From: Siphonodentalium dalli
Taxonomy: Eukaryota > Mollusca > Scaphopoda > Gadilida > Siphonodentaliidae
Length of the DNA stretch: 64,000 bases
Reading direction: 5' to 3'
Assembly (NCBI GenBank): GCA_032622095.1
Contig: CP136061.1
Span: forward strand, 59,165,301 to 59,229,300
In this document: positions 1 to 12,109 of the stretch, piece by piece
Numbering within the stretch: the stretch's first letter is position 1
Layout: each line of letters starts with the position of its first letter
Notes under the pieces: generated by a model
Told to the model about the DNA's origin: nothing
Databases searched by the model: none
Seen by the model: only the letters and a program-made list of their open reading frames with translations
Made by a program: the position numbers and the translations under genes

Positions 1-965
1 GGTACGACATGTCTTCTTGAATGTCTCTGTTTTGATGGTTCTTCTTATTAATTTCATCGAGCTCACCAGGTGGCCGTATGTCGTTAGTATAGTCATTATG
101 TTGACCCTGGGGCGCAATATAATTATATGTTATGCCCTTCTGTTGACCGGGGAGTTCTCTGTCATCGTATTTCATCGCATTCTGTTGACCCTGGGTCTCA
201 GTGTCTTTTGTATGTTTTTTCATCCCATTCTGTTCATCTGGGTGTTCTCTGTCTTTTTGGAGATTATATTTCATGCCATTCCATTCACCCCTATGTTGGT
301 TCGTGTCCTCTTTTAGTACATTCTGTCGTAGACGTAATGTGTCCGGTGTTGCGGCTTTTAAATCCACCAGTAGGTAACCGTACGGTTCACTCGTCGCTTC
401 CGAAAACTCTCGAACCATACGCTGAGGACATTCAGGATACATCTGTCTTGATAATGTTGAAATTAATCCCTTGTCGATTGGGTTATTGAACAATACCAAA
501 TATTGACAATTTCGTCGTTGCGTTGGATCTTTGTTGTAGTAGAAATTCTGGTTCAAACTTATCAAAGATAAGTTCAAATGGTGACTTCCTTCGGAATGCA
601 AATCATTAACTCTCTGGTCTTTTGATGAAGTTTGCATCAAGTCATCGAGTATGACTAGATTTTTATACCGGGGGTTGATAAGCGAATCCAAGTTTGCTGG
701 TATTCCTCGTATAAAGTTGACCTGAGGGGTGACGGTATACTTTAATTCGTCATATAGGGGCTGCCAATATTTATAAAACCATATTATTCTGTCAGGTGCG
801 GGTGATATTTTTGAGGCAGACTTTTGTAGTAAGGTTTTCACGAAGTATGTCTTACCACAAGATGTCGGTCCACTTACACATGCCGTGAATGGATGCTTGA
901 AAATAAAATCTTCATGGACATTGGCCATTGGATCATCAAAGCAGGATGTTATGTCGCTTGGTGGC

Positions 966-1022
<57 letters not shown>

Positions 1023-1141
1023 GGCTGATGATAATGTTGTTGTTGTTGTTGTTCTGAAGGCGTGTGTTTAACTTTGATATGACGCTTCAAACTATCTTGC
1101 CAAGCATAGACACTTAAGCACTCTTCACATTGATACTTCAT
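1..1141 (-). CDS. Zinc finger-polyQ-ATPase protein, left palindrome copy (partial, C-terminus off window)
   Basis: This is the mirror copy of the gene at 2090-3814. Translation starts at the ATG complementary to 1139-1141 and stays open to base 1, about 380 residues. It contains the C2H2 finger, the glutamine tract (TTG repeats at about 967-1020 on the + strand), the P-loop and the Walker B strand. The polyQ tract differs from the right copy by one codon. The second zinc finger and acidic tail would lie beyond the window edge. The two genes are divergent, with about 950 bp of shared 5' leader and GC-rich core between their starts. Confidence 0.8.
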
Positions 1142-1388
1142 TTAACTAGTTCAGGCTGTCGTTCACAACGTCTCTTAGTGTTGTTTGTACTGGATACAAA
1201 TTTATCACATTAGCTACAATACAACCTACCTATCCAAATGTCAATGCAATTATGAGTGATTTCAATATGAACACTCTATTATATAGATATGTGTAACCTG
1301 GTGACTGACATGATGATACAGTTATGCACTAAATAATGGACTGCTTAAACACAGCAGAATTATAGGTAACTTTTCAGGAGTTAGTCGG
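1142..1388. other. 5' leader of left ATPase copy
   Basis: This stretch lies between the ATG of the left ATPase copy and the GC-rich core. It is mirrored at about 1845-2089 before the right copy. No open frame of note is visible. Because it is identical in both arms it presumably holds the promoter and 5' untranslated region, but I recognise no specific motif. Confidence 0.5.
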
Positions 1389-1515
1389 AAATATGGCTTG
1401 TTGCCATTCATCGGAAAGCTCTCGCCGCCGGCGGATGTTGTTGGCGGCGGCATTGCGGTATTTTACTGCGGCGGCACCGAAATATGGCTTGTTGCCATTC
1501 ATCGGAAAGCTCTCG

Positions 1516-1580
<65 letters not shown>

Positions 1581-1680
1581 CGCCGGCGGCGGTCAGCATT
1601 GCAGTATTTTACTGCGGGGTCCGCCGGCGGCGGACCCCGGCGGCGGCGGCGGCACCGCCGCCGCAGTAAAATACCGCAAT

Positions 1681-1715
<35 letters not shown>

Positions 1716-1842
1716 CGAGAGCTTTCCGATGAATGGCAACAAGCCATATTTCGGTGCCGCCGCAGTAAAATACCGCAATGCCGCCGCCAACAACATCCGC
1801 CGGCGGCGAGAGCTTTCCGATGAATGGCAACAAGCCATATTT
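1389..1842. repeat. GC-rich palindrome core with hairpin repeats, (CGG)21 and (GCC)11
   Basis: The core holds four copies of a ~36-nt sequence, two in + orientation (about 1389-1426 and 1479-1516) and two inverted (about 1713-1752 and 1804-1842). Each contains a small hairpin, ATGGC-TTGTT-GCCAT. Between them are 21 uninterrupted CGG units (1517-1579), 11 GCC units (1681-1713) and a central GC hairpin at about 1618-1640. Unequal CGG and GCC lengths make the very centre asymmetric. The set resembles a complex terminal hairpin or telomere more than a gene. The long frames here are poly-Arg, poly-Ala and poly-Gly translations of the triplets and are not believed. Confidence 0.85.
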
Positions 1843-2089
1843 CCGACTAACTCCTGAAAAGTTACCTATAATTCTGCTGTGTTTAAGCAGTCCATTATTT
1901 AGTGCATAACTGTATCATCATGTCAGTCACCAGGTTACACATATCTATATAATAGAGTGTTCATATTGAAATCACTCATAATTGCATTGACATTTGGATA
2001 GGTAGGTTGTATTGTAGCTAATGTGATAAATTTGTATCCAGTACAAACAACACTAAGAGACGTTGTGAACGACAGCCTGAACTAGTTAA

Positions 2090-2211
2090 ATGAAGTATCA
2101 ATGTGAAGAGTGCTTAAGTGTCTATGCTTGGCAAGATAGTTTGAAGCGTCATATCAAAGTTAAACACACGCCTTCAGAACAACAACAACAACAACAACAT
2201 TATCATCAGCC

Positions 2212-2268
<57 letters not shown>

Positions 2269-3814
2269 GCCACCAAGCGACATAACATCCTGCTTTGATG
2301 ATCCAATGGCCAATGTCCATGAAGATTTTATTTTCAAGCATCCATTCACGGCATGTGTAAGTGGACCGACATCTTGTGGTAAGACATACTTCGTGAAAAC
2401 CTTACTACAAAAGTCTGCCTCAAAAATATCACCCGCACCTGACAGAATAATATGGTTTTATAAATATTGGCAGCCCCTATATGACGAATTAAAGTATACC
2501 GTCACCCCTCAGGTCAACTTTATACGAGGAATACCAGCAAACTTGGATTCGCTTATCAACCCCCGGTATAAAAATCTAGTTATACTCGATGACTTGATGC
2601 AAACTTCATCAAAAGACCAGAGAGTTAATGATTTGCATTCCGAAGGAAGTCACCATTTGAACTTATCTTTGATAAGTTTGAACCAGAATTTCTACTACAA
2701 CAAAGATCCAACGCAACGACGAAATTGTCAATATTTGGTATTGTTCAATAACCCAATCGACAAGGGATTAATTTCAACATTATCAAGACAGATGTATCCT
2801 GAATGTCCTCAGCGTATGGTTCGAGAGTTTTCGGAAGCGACGAGTGAACCGTACGATTACCTACTGGTGGATTTAAAAGCCGCAACACCGGACACATTAC
2901 GTCTACGACAGAATGTACTAAAAGAGGACACGAACCAACATAGGGGTGAATGGAATGGCATGAAATATAATCTCCAAAAAGACAGAGAACACCCAGATGA
3001 ACAGAATGGGATGAAAAAACATACAAAAGACACTGAGACCCAGGGTCAACAGAATGCGATGAAATACGATGACAGAGAACTCCCCGGTCAACAGAAGGGC
3101 ATAACATATAATTATATTGCGCCCCAGGGTCAACATAATGACTATACTAACGACATACGGCCACCTGGTGAGCTCGATGAAATTAATAAGAAGAACCATC
3201 AAAACAGAGACATTCAAGAAGACATGTCGTACCCTTGTAATGAATGCGGGCTTTTGTTCGCAGATCATTATGATGTTCAGAGACACGTAAAAAACTGGTG
3301 TCAAGAAAATAAGTTAAAACGAAAATTAACTGAGGATCCGGATGAACACGGAGCTATGTCCGAGACAAAAACAACTCTCTTCGGAGAAGATACAGATGAA
3401 GATGAACGGGGAACGCTATCAGATTCAAAAGATGGTAATGTCGTCGGTAGTAGAACGGTATTCGGTCTTAAGAAAGCTGCGCGATGTGTCAACGAGATGG
3501 ACACATTCAAAAGTATGATGAAACGCGTCACCAATGATGTGAAAGAAGAAGAGAGCAATTCGGGAGATGAGAGCATGTCGGGAAAAGAGGATACCATCGA
3601 CACAGATTTTGTTCTGTTTCTCAAAAGTTATAGACGATTAATAGAATACCAGTATCGATTGAAAACATCACCCATACATAACACGATCATGAAGAAAATG
3701 GTCAAACTGACCAAACGCGGATATAATAATGAATGGGCTGCAGATGAAGCGATGAGAAAATTCAAGAAACTCTTAGCAGTAAATCTAACGGTCGAAGATT
3801 CAGACAATGATTAA
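2090..3814 (+). CDS. Zinc finger-polyQ-packaging-type ATPase-zinc finger protein (virus-like element)
   Basis: This intact frame encodes 574 residues. Residues 5-26 form a C2H2 finger (C-x2-C-x12-H-x4-H). Residues 31-60 are glutamine-rich, with 19 consecutive Q. The ATPase core follows: Walker A GPTSCGKT at about 92-99 and Walker B LVILDD at about 163-168, then a conserved-looking stretch around 215-245 that includes VLFNNP. Residues about 381-404 form a C2HC finger. The C-terminal third is charged and acidic. The pattern resembles FtsK/HerA-A32-type packaging ATPases of virus-derived elements in invertebrate genomes; that is family knowledge plus inference. The first ATG precedes the finger directly. 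No partner capsid, polymerase or protease gene is visible. A poly(A) signal follows at 3820. Confidence 0.82.
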
Positions 3815-3819
3815 ATTTC

Positions 3820-3825
3820 AATAAA
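3820..3825 (+). promoter_or_regulatory. Poly(A) signal AATAAA after ATPase gene
   Basis: AATAAA lies 5 bases after the stop codon of the ATPase gene. Such tight spacing is common in compact viral-type genes. Function is inferred from sequence only. Confidence 0.5.
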
Positions 3826-4420
3826 CTTCATCAACATGTTATTCTCGTCTTCGTTATATATCTATAAGTGGGGAGGGGGGTTTGTATAGCGAGAATGCTC
3901 CTTTAATATTCACACACCAATATTACATAACGTCCCTTACCTCGTGTCACTTTAACATTCCACACTCCGTGTGTGCATTATCCCCCTTTAAGTATGTCAT
4001 AGCATGGGTACATGTAAGATAATATAACACTATGACCATGTCTGTATCTGTTGTTGGTAAGATGTGAAATATAAATTTCAGTTCATTCGTGTAATAATTT
4101 CGTATATGTTCAACGCTCTTCATTCGTAAGAGTAATTATGACCTCCGGCTTCGTGTCGATTGTGTACTGAGCTGACACCGGGGATAAATTGACCAATGAC
4201 TGCTATTGTACTGAGCTGACACCGGGGATAAATTGACCAATGACTGCCATTGTATCCTTTGACAGATATGCGTGCGCAGACTCGTTTGATGTTCGCTATC
4301 GCATTACTATGTTTTAATAGCCGAGCCTTCATTTCTCGGCTGACTCTCTTACCGACAAGACCTGTCTACACAGTACTTCTCCGGCAGACTATTCATCCAC
4401 TGGTAGGCCTACATACAGGT
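3826..4420. other. Non-coding stretch with a 44-bp direct duplication
   Basis: No credible gene. Two 44-bp tandem copies lie at 4163-4206 and 4207-4250 and differ at one base near their ends. The 70-codon antisense frame here just reads through this duplication. Confidence 0.7.
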
Positions 4421-4568
4421 ATGCCCTAAATAATGGACTGCTTAACCACAGCAGAATTATAGGTAACTTTTCAGGAGTTAGTCGGAAATATGACTTGCAT
4501 CGGAAATAAAATCTTCATGGACATTGGCCATTGGATCATGAAAGCAGGATGTTATGTCGCTTGGTGAC

Positions 4569-4605
<37 letters not shown>

Positions 4606-4607
4606 GC
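4421..4607. repeat. Scrambled fragment of the palindromic ATPase element
   Basis: About 4426-4505 matches 1327-1412 (leader and start of the hairpin repeat). It is joined directly to a copy of about 898-1018, the antisense N-terminal ATPase coding region ending in TTG repeats (to 4606). In the palindrome these two blocks occur in the opposite order. The junction falls near a shared GGAAA/GAAAA. It is a rearranged, diverged piece with no coding capacity. Confidence 0.8.
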
Positions 4608-4609
4608 TT

Positions 4610-6708
4610 AACCTGCACATTATCTATTTTTCTAAACATGGAACATGTCTGAACCTATAATTGGTACAATAGCAGTGATATAATGTTACATCATCGGTGC
4701 TACCTGGAGTTTTCGGCATACAAAATGATCGTAAGTGTGACTGGAGTGATAAGGGGTTATTACGTAATGTTGTTATAACAATGTGATCAAAGCAATTTGT
4801 ATAATTGAGTGTCTCACGACCTGACTTAATATGTATGCATGTTTTATGGATAACTAATTATAGCGTGAATGACACAGTTTATCAACCTTAATTGATACTA
4901 ACTCGTTTTGTTCTAAATCGATTTGTTTTCTGAATACCATATAGCTATGACCGGGGAAATAATAGAATTCATTTGGTAAAGCAAAGGTGTGAAAGACACA
5001 TTGTTAACACCAATGTGGCGTGTGTGATTGAGTGTACATCGCTCATGTTCCATGTAAAAATGGCTGAGATTAAATCATCATTCATTCAATATGACAGTTC
5101 ATTCTGGGGGGTTGTAATTTCGCCTTACAATTTTCGACCGTTAGGGATTCAACATAGTACATTTCAATACTTCCAATAATTGACGAAAATACACGCCTGT
5201 CATATACTCAATAACTTCATATAGAGATAAGTAAAGAATAAACGCTCTTTATTATTTATGTAAAAAGTAATGGTGTCTATTTTCAGGTATGACAATTATA
5301 TGAACTGCGTCCGTTAAACACTGGAATGTATGCATTCATACCGTTGGTCACAATGTCCAACATTACAGCGACTGTCCATACACATATAATTGGTATAAAG
5401 ATATTTCTAAACATCGATTAATAAATACATTGAAACATTGGTTGAACAAAAAAATAACGAAAGATATTACGCGCAAATAATTTAACATTCGATATTTTAA
5501 TATCGAGATTATCAGAAACCGAAAAAACTCGTTATAAATTTTTTATTTAAACTTTTTTTTAGAGAAATAATTTTGAGGGTTTTGAAATTTTTTCTTTTTT
5601 GGATAATTTGGGGGTTTTGAATTTTTTTGTGGAAAAAATTAATTTTAGGGTTTTTGAAATTTTTTGGAAAAAATAAATTTTGGAATTTTTGAAATTTTTT
5701 TTGGGTTTTTGATATTTTGGGAATATTTTAGTACAAACAATTTTAGACCCAAAGATTCTATTTTTAGATGTGGCTCTAACGAGCCCCCTATTCTTCTGGG
5801 ATGGTCGAAAAGATCGAGTGATATTTTCCTTCACCCCACAACTGTTGAATAGCAGTCTAATTTATACATGAAACCCCAAATTTATATGGAAAGCTATGAA
5901 CGCGAAGTATAGATCATGTCAGCAAGCTGAACGTTGAGATCATATTCAACCAGTTCACACACTGGGAACTATTTGATTTTGTGACAGGGAAGTTTATGAT
6001 ATTGAACAACAGCGCAGGTAATATAATTATGTCTTAGTTAACACATTTCCTTAAGAATGTATTTCCCTGTATAGATAGAGGTCCAATGCAGACAGGGACG
6101 TGGCTATAGAGGGTTGGCGTGAAATTTCCAACTAATGTTTTGGCAGGTATGAAATTTCCAACTGTTGAAAATTTTGACCAAAGTTGGGGGGGGTGAGACA
6201 CCCCCCCAAACCCCCCTGTCGCCACGTCTCTGCATGCAATATCGGTCGGAATATCAAAAAGTTACAGGGTTTTAAACGGGTGGAATATTATCTCTACGAG
6301 CGTAACCAGAGTACATATTCATGGTTTGATCTATACGCGCAGGTGAATCGCATTATCTCCTTGGTCATATTATAACGTTTAACACCTGTGGTCGATTCTA
6401 CTTTGTTATACAAGTTTCGTTACAAGCGAAAGTTACCAAAACTAAATCGAACCATGCAATTGACCATGTACGTGTACACATGTAGTCGTAAATGGAGACC
6501 ACGTAAGTCAGATTGTCAAATTTCGTTATAGTAAAATACGCTACAAGTTTAAGTACGTGTAACTGAACATTTCTATTAGTATTTAAAGATGATGTATAAT
6601 TTTATGCAGGTATATATAGTTCGGGGGTATACTATTTGAATTCTGAGTCCGAGAGAACAGGAAACAGGACTTTCTGGCACTATATAAGAATGGATATGTT
6701 TTTTCAAT
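4610..6708. other. AT-rich non-coding region
   Basis: No credible gene. About 5530-5740 is low complexity, made of alternating G-rich and T-rich runs. A G7/C7 mini-hairpin lies at about 6185-6210. Short open frames here show no recognisable motif. Confidence 0.6.
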
Positions 6709-6710
6709 TA

Positions 6711-7233
6711 CACTCTTAGAACAAATGTGTATAAATACTACACACAATGTGTTACATTTGATCTTAAACAAAATTGTGTAGAAATGACACATGACATATA
6801 ATTATTAAATATGTCGGTGGAATATCATCAACGTTGAATATGATTGAATATGTGAGTGTATCATAGTTATTAGATGAAATGTGTTCTATTGGAGACACAA
6901 AACTCTTAAAGGCTACCATAAAACAAACAATTGGCAGCAGCTTTAAACTTTGTTATACACTATGTTTGTGTAAAAACTGAACAACACATAATTGTGTAGC
7001 ACAAAGTTTTAAAGCAGCTGCCAATTTTGTATTATGGCAGCTTTCACGAGGTTTATGTCTCAAATAGAAAAAATCTCTTCTATTAAATATAATATACTCA
7101 CATATTCACTCATATTCAATGTTGAGAAAATTCCACCGACACATTTATGTCATGTTGCATTTCTACACAATTTTGTTTAAGATCAAATGTAACACATATT
7201 GTGTAGTATTTATACACATTTGTTCTAAGAGTG
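6711..7233. mobile_element. 523-bp foldback MITE with TA target duplication (Tc1/mariner-like)
   Basis: The ends are long inverted repeats beginning CACTCTTAGAACAAATGTGT. They run about 150 bp on each side (6711-6867 against 7090-7233). Further in, a second inverted pair (about 6900-6950 against 7005-7050) brings the arms close together. TA dinucleotides flank both ends (6709-6710 and 7234-7235). It has no coding capacity. Assignment to Tc1/mariner rests only on the TA duplication and the CACT start. Confidence 0.75.
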
Positions 7234-7235
7234 TA

Positions 7236-8415
7236 GCTTCTATGAACCGGGAGACAAACAATGTCTATTTTGAGAACATTACATCATTTTGTATTAGAAT
7301 CGATATTTTAAAACACTTTTAAGTGAAATATCTGCCCAGCAGAAGTTTTTCTTGTTTTTTTTTCTTCATAATATTACAAATTGATCCTCATACCTTGTAA
7401 AGAGGTTCCATAGAAATTTAGTTTTTGTCATTGGAAGTGCTAGAGAGAAGTGCGAAGAGATAGAGCATCTTTAATGTTCTCATGGCACATGGATCCTCAT
7501 GGTCATCGTGTATATTTAGGCGATATATTTCTACCACTTCTTATATATTTGGTAAATGGACACGACGATGCCGACATTTTCTGGGAGAAATATAAGCCTA
7601 TACATGAGATCGATAGGGCCTACATGTAATTCTCAATATACGTATACCGGGTACATGTAATATTGAGAATCAATTGAGCACCCGTCATTTCTCGTTTACG
7701 TGAGATCTGACCGAGACAGGGCCAGCTTGTGCGCAATCAATCAATATCATCAACTACATACACACCGAACAACACTGGCTGCTGTGGAAAACACACCTGA
7801 TTATAATCGACTGTGCTCCAAGTCCATGCCGGAGACGAGAAAGCACAATATAAACATTGATTTTCTGGGAACCAATTGAGGCTATATATTTGCACGTGAC
7901 ATTATATATCTGCATGAGATTTGAAGGTAAGTTTTATTCTAAATCTAAAGATAAATCCAATTAAATCCGTATTTATACAAAATATTAACAATACGTTTTA
8001 ACGTAAAATTTATACAACACATAATATACAATACTAGCCTTTTTGTATGACGACATATGTGAATAATCGGATATCTAATATTTTCGTAATAGCGGCGTTG
8101 TTCATGTATGTTGACAATAATACTCACAAAGAGCGTTGGGCCAAACATTTGGCCAAATTGTTCAGTAATTGGAAATTTAATTATAAACACAACATCGGTT
8201 CGCCATTTCAGACAAGAAGTAAGTTATTCTGATAGGAATAAGTTATGGAGTCGAAATCATATGGTATCTCAAGAGAGGGTGGAGTTGCAAATTCCAAGTT
8301 ATTCTCAACGACGTCCCTGCGTGTAATGCGAAATAAGTATACACCCGGTTTACCCCCCACCCCCCCCCCCCGCGCCATCAGCTTTAAATGTCCACTTAAT
8401 TTTCGATAAATATAT
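7236..8415. other. Non-coding region, C-homopolymer at 8353-8371
   Basis: No gene is recognised. A C-rich run (6 C, A, 11 C) lies at 8353-8371. The short frames on both strands overlap one another and show no domain signature. Confidence 0.55.
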
Positions 8416-8750
8416 GCCATGGTATATACCATTTGAAATAGGAAGCTCAAAACATTGTATTATCAACTTATCCGGTGTAATAAACTGTGAACATGTTGTT
8501 TTTGTTGGGGTTCCGACGTGTATTCTGTGCTTAAGTTTCATCTGAATTGTACTGCAAAGTCTATTATTTTCAATGGAAGAAGAATAACTCTATATCTTAA
8601 TTTGAATTATGTTGCATTCTGGGAGCGCGACGGGGGAAATGGTTCTATGATTTCAGGTATTTTCTATTACTCTATGGGCATATTCTGAGACACAGATGTT
8701 CCAAATGGTAATGAATTATAGTAATTCTATCATATTTTCTATAATGGGAA
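8416..8750 (-). repeat. Family R fragment 1 (uninterrupted paralogue of the element C insertion site)
   Basis: This non-coding segment is similar to 12110-12440 and, in reverse complement, to the sequence on both sides of element C (about 51720-52022 and 58186-58260). It therefore shows the empty state of that insertion site: CGGTGTAATAAACTGTGAAC spans about 8473-8492, and the AAA at 8482-8484 corresponds to the TTT duplicated around element C. Confidence 0.75.
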
Positions 8751-10759
8751 GAGTGAAAATACTTGTATTATTTTATACCTTATTTTAACCCCATATTCTT
8801 GGTGGACATGCAGCGACTTATTTTTAGAACTTTTACTGTACCTCATGGAACCATATTGCATTAAAGAGACACTGTACACTAAATCCGGCCATTTATGGCG
8901 CCATCTCCTGTTATACTCAACAGAATATATGCAACAAATGAATGAATTTGTGCAAAAAAAAAACACTAATGTGCTCTATGAACGATGCAAACAACATGGC
9001 AATTATAACAAGAAAACCATAGTCAAAAATGGTAATGCCCTCAAGATCATATTATTAGGCATATATCAAATATAAAATATACTGGTTTCTTGAATGTACA
9101 ACCTCAGAATTTAGATAAAATAATTAATCCTTCAAATTAATACAACAACTACGGCTTATCACTGAAGGTTTCTCATTCACCACACCAGAAAGCCTCCAAG
9201 TGCCGACCAAAAATTTAATAATCGGATTAAATACACCCCCGATACATCGCAATACGACCTTTAGTCTACATTCGAACTGAGACATACTTCATTAGCAATG
9301 TTAGCCATTCTATTATGCTTTATGTTGCCGCAAAAAAAATCTTCAAGAGTGGCCCAGTCATTGTTCACACTTAAATATCGAAGGCAGTTAACGCGGTCAT
9401 AAAAGTTACATACTGCAACAATGAGACATCCGAGAAGATACATACGCGAATGTACAATACATCCTGCAAAAAGTCTAACCGGCACGCAATACCGGATAAG
9501 TTATTAATCAAAGTTACCCCATAGCTCCTATGGCATGGCCAGATCAGCCACGCTTTATACACCCTGGAGGGCGTAATAAAATGAGTTGAATTTAGTGTAC
9601 TGTCCCCATTTAAATCCAAAAGATTCAGAGGCCATGCACTGAATCGCGTTTTTAGTAAAATGGACATAGTTTCTGAAGAATAGGTACCAGTACTACTGGA
9701 AGTACAGGGACTTAACCCACTAGTCGGTATTTCGTGGGTCGATAGTATGTGACAATTTTATATAACAATTTTAGATTATCTATTCAAATTTGAGTCAGTT
9801 CGATAAGTAAATCAATTTTCCTTTGAGCTGTGCTAACCTGTATCCGCGGCCATTTGGTCACAATTACGTCAAATGAAAACCAATAGGTGTCAAACAGCAT
9901 TCAATATGTCAATTCCAAATTAATAATAATTAACCCTTCCATGACTGGAGCTTCCAGAAATTTTGCGAAAACCCTGTGCCAATATATTCTACTAGCAGGG
10001 TTACCCGGCGCTGCCCAGGTTAAAGTGATGTGAAACCCTCTGCATATTGTGGATATATGGTGGGAATAGATGATACTCTTGTTCAAAGCGTTACACATAT
10101 TCTCATAAATTATATACCCAAATAGCATCACAAAACATGATTCTTACACACGGAATATACGGAAGTATAGCTCATCTTGTTGGATCGGAGCGATTGTCAT
10201 TTTGTTTATCGCGATTAATCCGTCCCACCAATAAAGAACGATTCATTTATTTACAACTGCGTATACTTCAGACGTTATAACATGAACATCATAAACACAT
10301 TAGTTCGCAAAAATAAAAGACGTCAATTGGGTTATACATAGAGATGTATACTATAGTGGGTTTGACTAAGATTTTGGGGACACCTGGTTATCATATCTCC
10401 ATGAAGATACAGATGTTTTAAAGAAATGTCCAGGTGCTCCTCTGTTCATTGTGCTATATACTGGCTAATTATTCTCAGCTTAAAAAAATTGTTGCTATGC
10501 ATGTATATCAGCTACATGTGCCCGACACAGAGCGATAATTTGAGTTGTTTATGTTAGGCGATGAGTCTGTTCTAAAACATGGAAGATATCCTCTGTATAT
10601 TGGGCAGATACAACCTTGTCAGGAGGATCCTGAAAAGTCATGTGCCACTGACTCCGTTTTCTTTTATCTCAGAATAAATTATATTTTAGGCACCAAATGG
10701 GACGTTTTTAACACGCACGATTTGATTCATGGAGATGAATATATATAAAATTGTTGAAA
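8751..10759. other. Non-coding region with dispersed repeats
   Basis: No gene is recognised. About 9010-9075 recurs at about 17875-17940. About 9925-9990 recurs inverted at about 13775-13840. Candidate frames (75-98 codons) have no signature and overlap these repeats. Confidence 0.5.
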
Positions 10760-12060
10760 ATTGGCGAGTATACAAATTCGTATCAAATTTAGGGCCCACC
10801 ATATCTCTCACCCAAACGGCACCAATTTGGCGTATTTAAACCACACGATTAGATTCCTCGTACCACGGAGAAGAATATGTACCAGTTAGGTGGAAATCGG
10901 CTCTAAACATATTGTTTATCCATGTTTGTGTTTCTCTCACCCTCTGTGGACCCCTGTATCGAATGGCACCACTTTTGACATCTTTAAACCACACAATTAG
11001 ACTCCTGATATCATGGAGATAAATATTTATAAGTTTGGTGCTAATCGGCGACTAAACAAATTTTTTTTTATCAAATTTAGTGCCCACTAACCCCCATCTC
11101 TCACACAAACAGCACCATGGCGTCTTTAAATCACATGATCAGACTCATGATGGATAATAATGCGTATCACTTTGGTGGAAATTGGCGCTAAAATTATTGC
11201 GTATCAATTTTGGTGCCCCTCTGCCTTTCAGTTCAACACTGACTCGAATGACGCCACTTTTGACAGATTTAAGCCACATCATTAGACTCCTCATACCATG
11301 GTGATGATATTGTATAAGTGTGGTGGCAGTTGGCCACTAAACCCATTCTTATCAAATTGAGTGCCCCTCCCATAATCTTTCATCGAAACGACAGCAATTT
11401 GGTGTCTTTAAATCGCACAATTAGATCCCATGTATCAAGGAGAAGAATATATTTCAATTTGGTGGAAATCGGCGCTAAAATTAGTTTTATAAATTTTGGT
11501 GCCCCTCTCCCCTTCCGTGCATCCCTGACGCGAATGGCGCCACGTTTGACATATTTAAACAACACCATTAGATTCCTCATATCATGGGAATGATTATATA
11601 AAAGTTTCGTGGCAATCGGCGGCAAACATTTTTTCTACCCTCCCCCTTTCCTTCCCCTGACAACGGCGTCACTTTAGAAAATGCTAACCCGCACCATTAT
11701 CTTTCTCGTAAAACGTTACCCCCTAGTAGACCGTTTGGTACCATCTATATGGTCCCTCGGTGCTAAACTTAGTTTATCAATGTATTGGTGCCCTTCTCCC
11801 CTTCCGTGCATCCCTGACTCGAACGGCGCCACTCTTGACATATTTAAACCACACCATCAGATTCCTCATATCATGGGGATGATTATATATAAGTTTCGTG
11901 GCAATCGGCGACAAATGTTTTTTTCTGCCCCTCCTCATTTTCTGTCCCTGACAACAACGGCGTCACTTTAGAAAATCATAACCCTCACCATTATCTTTCT
12001 CATAAAAAGTTACCCCTAGTAGACCCCTTTGGTGCCATCTAGATGGTCCCCTGTGATTTT
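10760..12060. repeat. Imperfect tandem array, ~127-163-bp unit, about nine units
   Basis: A segment containing a variant of CACCATTAGATTCCTCATA recurs near 10851, 10996, 11131, 11278, 11417, 11563, 11690, 11853 and 11983. Spacing is 127-163 bp. The last four units also show a ~290-bp higher-order period. Units are strongly diverged, so the array is old. Frames within it are repeat translations. Confidence 0.8.
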
Positions 12061-12070
12061 CTATAGAACA

Positions 12071-12092
12071 CAGACAGACAGACAGACAGACA
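12071..12092. repeat. (CAGA)n microsatellite
   Basis: About five tandem CAGA units lie at the boundary between the tandem array and the next family R fragment. Confidence 0.85.
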
Positions 12093-12109
12093 TTCGCAAA
12101 TATAGATAT

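Larger units (their letters stand above)
1..3233. repeat. Large inverted repeat (palindrome), truncated by the window start
   Basis: Bases 1-1620 are the reverse complement of about 1620-3233. For example, the 120-residue antisense frame at 2745-3107 recurs exactly as a sense frame at 127-489, so paired positions sum to 3234. Nearer the centre they sum to 3231, which means the arms differ by one 3-bp unit in the polyglutamine tract. Each arm carries the start and N-terminal two thirds of the same ATPase gene, transcribed outward. The palindrome probably continues left of base 1. Near-identity means a very recent event, a real replication or dimer junction, or an assembly foldback artefact. 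These cannot be told apart here. Confidence 0.93.

Noticed and set aside
127-489. 120-residue frame that also appears at 2745-3107 on the other strand
   Set aside because: It is the antisense shadow of the ATPase gene, duplicated because of the palindrome.
1393-1857. Long Ala-, Arg- and Gly-rich frames on both strands
   Set aside because: They are translations of CGG/GCC runs and the inverted 36-mers in the palindrome core, open in every frame.
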